A stretch of DNA of 18,736 bases from Psychrobacter sp. UBA5136 (GTDB lineage Bacteria; Pseudomonadota; Gammaproteobacteria; Pseudomonadales; Moraxellaceae), in contig NZ_DHYG01000039.1 of assembly GCF_002414005.1 (NCBI RefSeq), positions 1-18,736 of the forward strand. Reading direction: 5' to 3'. The notes under the pieces are model-generated. The model saw only the letters and a list, made by a program, of their open reading frames with translations, did no database searches and was not told the DNA's origin. The translations under genes were made by a program, and so were the position numbers. Below, piece by piece: positions 15,238 to 18,736 of the stretch (the first letter of the stretch is position 1; every line of letters starts with the position of its first letter).

Positions 15238-16377
15238 ATGACAACTCAACACATAAATGGTTCACCTCAGAAAACAGACTCTACTGTCCATAAAGTAGGC
15301 TTTGTTTCAGCGCTTAACAATCAAGCTCAGCAAGAAAATAGCCTATTATCGGTACAAGATTTATCAGTGCAATTCACAACTGAAGATGGCCTAGTGACCG
15401 CCGTTAATGGCCTTAACTTCAACCTGCATGAGGGTGAGACGTTAGGCATCGTCGGTGAGTCAGGTTCTGGTAAGTCGCAGACGGCGTTCGCTATTATGGG
15501 ACTGCTGGCAAAAAACGGTCGTACTAGCGGTTCTGTAAAATTTGAAGGCAATGAGCTACTAGGATTATCGCAAAAAGCCTTGAATAAAATACGTGCTGAG
15601 CAAATCGCTATGATCTTCCAAGATCCTATGACCTCGCTCAACCCTTATATGAAAATAGGGGATCAGCTTGCTGAAGTTTTGATACTACACAAAGGGCTGA
15701 GTAAAAAGGATGCCTGGGCGGAATCGGTGCGAATGCTCGATGCAGTCAAAATTCCTGAGGCCAAAAATCGTATTGGTATGTATCCGCATGAGTTTTCAGG
15801 CGGTATGCGTCAGCGGGTTATGATTGCGATGGCGCTGCTTTGTCGCCCGAAGCTACTTATCGCTGATGAGCCTACGACTGCGCTTGATGTGACTGTTCAA
15901 GCGCAAATTATGGTGCTATTAAATGAGCTAAAGCGCGATTTTGGTACCACTATCATTATGATTACTCATGATTTGGGTGTAGTGGCTGGCATCTGTGATC
16001 GGATGTTGGTGATGTATGCTGGTCGTACGATGGCGTATGGCGAAACGGAAGAGATTTTCTACGCACCTTCTCACCCGTATACTATCGGACTGTTAAAAGC
16101 AATTCCGCGTCTTGACGATGATAGAGGTAAGCTTGCGACCATTCCTGGCAGCCCGCCAAACTTGCTTCATCTGCCAACCGGCTGTCCTTTTCATGAGCGC
16201 TGTTCACACGCCATGGATATCTGCCGTACAGTAGCGCCGCCACTTGAGTTTTTACCTAACGAGCGTCAACGCGCTTGCCATTGGCACCCTGAAATACAAA
16301 TGATTGATTCAGAAGTAGCGGCAAAGAGTATAACAACAGATACGGACGTTAATAACTTATCAAAGCTGGAGGGCTAG
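15238..16377 (+). CDS. oppD: Oligopeptide ABC transporter ATPase OppD
   Basis: This 379-residue ATPase energises peptide uptake with OppF. Motifs: Walker A GESGSGKS (73-80), ABC signature FSGGMRQR (186-193), Walker B LLIADEP with D210 and E211, and H-loop H244. The C-terminal oligopeptide-transporter domain has four cysteines, C316, C322, C329 and C347, in GCPFHERC...C...AC. This pattern fits a [4Fe-4S] site as reported for some peptide-importer ATPases. The N-terminus has about 35 extra polar residues before the ABC domain (SLLSVQDLSVQF); the first ATG has a fair ribosome site (AAGAGAG) and I keep it. The gene ends 3 bp before oppF starts, indicating one transcript with likely translational coupling. 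Confidence 0.96.
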   Translation: MTTQHINGSPQKTDSTVHKVGFVSALNNQAQQENSLLSVQDLSVQFTTEDGLVTAVNGLNFNLHEGETLGIVGESGSGKSQTAFAIMGLLAKNGRTSGSVKFEGNELLGLSQKALNKIRAEQIAMIFQDPMTSLNPYMKIGDQLAEVLILHKGLSKKDAWAESVRMLDAVKIPEAKNRIGMYPHEFSGGMRQRVMIAMALLCRPKLLIADEPTTALDVTVQAQIMVLLNELKRDFGTTIIMITHDLGVVAGICDRMLVMYAGRTMAYGETEEIFYAPSHPYTIGLLKAIPRLDDDRGKLATIPGSPPNLLHLPTGCPFHERCSHAMDICRTVAPPLEFLPNERQRACHWHPEIQMIDSEVAAKSITTDTDVNNLSKLEG

Positions 16378-16380
16378 GAC

Positions 16381-17409
16381 ATGACAGTAGCAAACACAGG
16401 TATGTCTCAAAACCAAACTCGGTCTCCACTATTGCAAGTACAAGATGTCCATACTACATTTAATATTAAGCAAAAAGGCACCAACTTTTGGCAAAAACCT
16501 GACACGCTAAAGGCAGTAAACGGTGTATCGTTTGAGCTGTTCCCTGGTGAAACTTTAGGGGTAGTAGGAGAGTCTGGCTGCGGAAAATCAACGCTGGCTA
16601 GGACGATTATCGGCTTAGTTCGTGCCAATTCTGGCAGTATTAAGTTCGGCGACGAAGAGATAGTTGGCGCTTCCAAAAAGACCATGAGAATAAAACGCAA
16701 AGACATTCAAATGATTTTTCAAGATCCGCTGGCCTCGCTCAATCCCCGCATGACGGTAGGTGATATCATCGCAGAGCCGCTTCGGACTTATTGTCCAGAA
16801 ATGAAAAAGTCTGACGTTCAGGATGAAGTACGCGCCATTATGAAAAAGGTTGGGCTACTGTCGAATCAGATTAACCGCTATCCACATGAGTTTTCTGGTG
16901 GTCAGTGTCAACGAATTGGTATCGCTCGTGCGCTCATCTTAAAACCTAAAATTATCATTTGTGATGAGCCGGTTTCTGCCCTTGATGTCTCTATTCAAGC
17001 GCAGGTCATCAACTTATTACAAGACCTGCAGCAAGAAATGGGCCTGTCACTTATCTTTATTGCTCATGATTTATCAGTCATTAAACATATCGCTCATCGA
17101 GTTTTGGTCATGTATTTGGGACACGCTGTCGAGTTGGGTATAGGCAAAGCTGTGTATAGCAATCCGACTCACCCTTATACCCAAGCATTGATGTCTGCTG
17201 TGCCATTACCTGATCCTATCGCTGAGCGTAGTAAAACCATTCAGTTATTAGAAGGTGACCTGCCAAGTCCGATCAATCCACCATCGGGCTGCGTATTCCG
17301 AACCCGCTGCCCGATAGCAGGAAGTGAATGCGCTCAAATAGAACCTGTATTAGAAGGGGTTTTAGACCATAGAGTCGCTTGCTTAAAAAACAAGGTTGAG
17401 ATTGTTTAA
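16381..17409 (+). CDS. oppF: Oligopeptide ABC transporter ATPase OppF
   Basis: This 342-residue ATPase is the partner of OppD. Motifs: Walker A GESGCGKS (63-70), signature FSGGQCQR (171-178), Walker B IIICDEP with D195 and E196, and H-loop H229. The C-terminal domain repeats the four-cysteine pattern, C304, C310, C317 and C334, with nearly the same spacing as OppD. GGAGG (16368-16372) inside the end of oppD is a strong ribosome site for ATG 16381. It is the last gene of the operon. Its TAA (17407-17409) overlaps the stop of the convergent DUF2798 gene and no terminator is seen between them. Confidence 0.96.
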   Translation: MTVANTGMSQNQTRSPLLQVQDVHTTFNIKQKGTNFWQKPDTLKAVNGVSFELFPGETLGVVGESGCGKSTLARTIIGLVRANSGSIKFGDEEIVGASKKTMRIKRKDIQMIFQDPLASLNPRMTVGDIIAEPLRTYCPEMKKSDVQDEVRAIMKKVGLLSNQINRYPHEFSGGQCQRIGIARALILKPKIIICDEPVSALDVSIQAQVINLLQDLQQEMGLSLIFIAHDLSVIKHIAHRVLVMYLGHAVELGIGKAVYSNPTHPYTQALMSAVPLPDPIAERSKTIQLLEGDLPSPINPPSGCVFRTRCPIAGSECAQIEPVLEGVLDHRVACLKNKVEIV

Positions 17410-17660
17410 TAAAACTCAATCCGGCTCAGCAAATGCTCTTGGATTAAATAGGCACAAATGTAAGCGCTAGGCCATGCGACGACAAAGGCATATTTCCAAG
17501 AATTAAATAAGGTGGTAAAAAATCCTTCGACAAATCCTACGTTAATCAGTAGCAGAGCCGTCGAGATAATCGTCGACATCATCAGCGCCATTAAAAAGGT
17601 GAAAATCAGCCGATAGTATTTGCGCCGCGTGCGTATTCTGACGGTAGGAAATTTTGCCAT
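17406..17660 (-). CDS. DUF2798-family small membrane protein
   Basis: From ATG 17660 this is an 84-residue protein with two membrane helices (about 19-41 and 57-77) after a basic N-terminus (RIRTRRKYYR). The first helix region IFTFLMALMMSTIIS and the turn NVGFVEGFF resemble DUF2798, a small inner-membrane family of unknown function. I prefer ATG 17660 to the upstream in-frame GTG at 17747: 84 residues is the usual length for the family, AGGACA (17671-17676) lies 10 bp upstream, and the extra 29 residues look unlike a conserved domain. Its stop codon overlaps that of oppF by 3 bp (17406-17408 against 17407-17409), tail to tail. Confidence 0.75.
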   Translation of the reverse strand: MAKFPTVRIRTRRKYYRLIFTFLMALMMSTIISTALLLINVGFVEGFFTTLFNSWKYAFVVAWPSAYICAYLIQEHLLSRIEFY

Positions 17661-17981
17661 AACGGTATGTTGTCCTGCATGATAAGCGCCACGTTTGACT
17701 GCTGCTATAAACGTGATTTTGCGATGAGAGAGGATGAGGTAAAGCACTGCTAATGTTTAGCGGCGACTATGATAGCGCGTGATGGGGACGAGGTAAAATG
17801 GTTATTATCAATCATAATGTTCGCCTTATTTTATTGTTATCATTCAGTTTTCATGTTTTGCTAATTTTAAGCGCTATTAATTAATTAAGTAAACTGCAAT
17901 GCCAGTTAAAATAACCATACTTAAATGAGCTGTATTTAAATAAGCTGTATTTAAATGAACGGCAGAAGGATAAGATAAAAA
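17661..17981. other. 321-bp divergent intergenic region
   Basis: This spacer lies between the DUF2798 gene (minus) and the racemase (plus) and becomes very AT-rich after about 17800. It carries the 15-bp tandem repeats at 17920-17964 just before the racemase ribosome site. No promoter close to consensus could be fixed for either gene, and no small gene with a good ribosome site was found. Confidence 0.5.
17920..17964. repeat. 15-bp direct tandem repeat, about 2.6 copies
   Basis: Units are CTTAAATGAGCTGTA (17920-17934), TTTAAATAAGCTGTA (17935-17949) and a partial TTTAAATGAACGGCA (17950-17964) that shares only its first part. They end where the racemase ribosome site AGAAGGA (17964-17970) begins, so they lie in its leader or promoter. 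Confidence 0.8.
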
Positions 17982-18707
17982 ATGTCTATTTCGCAAGCAA
18001 CCGCTAAACAAAAAACGTTGGGCATCGTCGGCGGCATGAGCTGGGAGAGTACTGAAAGCTATTATCGCCTGATAAATGAAGGTATAAAAAAGAGATTGGG
18101 CAATTTGCATTCAGCGGATTTATTGATTCATAGTGTCGATTTTGCACCGATTGAAGCGCTACAAGCTAAAGGCGCATGGGATGAAATGGGCGAAATATTG
18201 GCCAATAGCGGTAAACGCTTGCAGGCGGCTGGCGCGCAAGGTTTGCTTCTTGCGACCAATACGATGCATAACGTTATTGCTGATATCCAAGCTGCAACTA
18301 ACTTGCCAATTATTCATATTGCTGATGTCACGGCGACGGCGATTAAGCGAGAAGGTTTAACCAAAATTGCGCTACTTGGTACGCAGTTTACGATGACGCA
18401 GGATTTTCATAAGCAGCGCTTGATTGATGCAGGCCTGCAAGTGCTGATACCAGACGCCGATGCGCGGGCAGAGGTAAATCGCATCATTTATGAAGAGTTA
18501 TGCCAAGGACAGTTACTTGAGCGCTCACGCCAGCATTATCAGCAGGTGATTCAAGATTTAGCGGATAAAGGCGCAGAAGGCGTCATTTTAGGCTGTACCG
18601 AAATTGGACTACTTATTCAGCAACAAGATAGTCCGATTCCAGTCTTTGATACCACCACTATTCATGCCGCAGCAGCGGTGGACTTTTTATTGGATAATGC
18701 AGTCTAA
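17982..18707 (+). CDS. Aspartate/glutamate racemase family protein (YgeA-like)
   Basis: This 241-residue cytosolic racemase interconverts L- and D-amino acids without a cofactor. It opens with GIVGGMSWESTESYYRLINE (14-33), typical of the YgeA/RacX branch. The second catalytic cysteine is C205 in GCTEIGLL. At the first catalytic position most aspartate racemases have cysteine in a C-N-T motif; here the matching motif is T92-N93-T94 (ATNTMH), so threonine replaces it. A Thr/Cys pair has been described for the E. coli L-aspartate/glutamate-specific racemase, so the enzyme is probably active and biased to one stereoisomer. The ribosome site AGAAGGA (17964-17970) supports the start. Its place beside the opp operon hints at peptide or cell-wall amino acid use, but there is no direct link. 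Confidence 0.9.
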   Translation: MSISQATAKQKTLGIVGGMSWESTESYYRLINEGIKKRLGNLHSADLLIHSVDFAPIEALQAKGAWDEMGEILANSGKRLQAAGAQGLLLATNTMHNVIADIQAATNLPIIHIADVTATAIKREGLTKIALLGTQFTMTQDFHKQRLIDAGLQVLIPDADARAEVNRIIYEELCQGQLLERSRQHYQQVIQDLADKGAEGVILGCTEIGLLIQQQDSPIPVFDTTTIHAAAAVDFLLDNAV

Positions 18708-18736
18708 TCAATTTAACCCCACTCTCAACTTCGAAA

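Noticed and set aside
17661..17747. N-terminal extension of the DUF2798 protein from GTG 17747
   Set aside because: The GTG has no ribosome site and the extra 29 residues do not look conserved; ATG 17660 gives the usual family length.
17800..17822. Fur-box-like sequence around TTATTATCAATCATAAT
   Set aside because: Only a 5-bp dyad and a poor match to the 19-bp Fur consensus; AT-rich chance match is likely.
1..18736. Integrase, transposase, CRISPR array, tRNA or prophage genes
   Set aside because: None was recognised on either strand, although the guaA duplication would fit an integration site.

Overview
The window looks like chromosomal DNA of a gamma-proteobacterium of the Moraxellaceae, most likely Psychrobacter or a close relative. 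This is inferred from overall protein similarity as I recall it (GuaA, the OppABCDF transporter with a lipoprotein OppA, the GDYXXLXY membrane pair) and from moderate GC with AT-rich spacers. No rRNA, tRNA, CRISPR array, transposase or integrase was seen.

Layout. (1) 129-3034: guaA (GMP synthase), then an unrelated TPR-like gene, then a second, 92% identical copy of the last 244 bp of guaA, closed by a rho-independent terminator. This is the footprint of an insertion or recombination at the 3' end of guaA. (2) 3133-4662: AT-rich accessory-looking DNA with a zinc-ribbon/DUF2628 membrane protein (+) and, convergent to it, a HEPN-domain protein (-) with an intact R-x4-H motif. (3) 4705-7907, minus strand: three medium-chain reductases in a probable operon, namely two tandem enoyl-thioester-reductase-like paralogues (about 66% identical) followed by an AcuI/YhdH-type reductase and a strong terminator. 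(4) 8054-10983, minus strand: a DUF2157-DUF4401 fusion membrane protein translationally coupled to a GDYXXLXY protein. (5) 10984-11472: a 489-bp divergent intergenic region with inverted repeats and a TTGACA-type promoter. (6) 11473-17409: a complete oppABCDF oligopeptide importer, with hairpins in the oppA-oppB gap. (7) 17406-18707: a small DUF2798 membrane protein (-) whose stop overlaps that of oppF, then an aspartate/glutamate racemase (+) of the single-cysteine type, preceded by 15-bp tandem repeats.

How the genes work together. OppA should capture peptides outside the inner membrane, OppB and OppC form the channel, and OppD and OppF are the ATPase pair. The three reductases probably act on activated alpha,beta-unsaturated acids or quinone-like electrophiles. 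The DUF2157-DUF4401/GDYXXLXY pair is a membrane module of unknown role. The parts most worth a second look are the guaA 3' duplication and the HEPN gene, which may mark a worn-down integration site. Nothing in the window can be called a proven new system from sequence alone.
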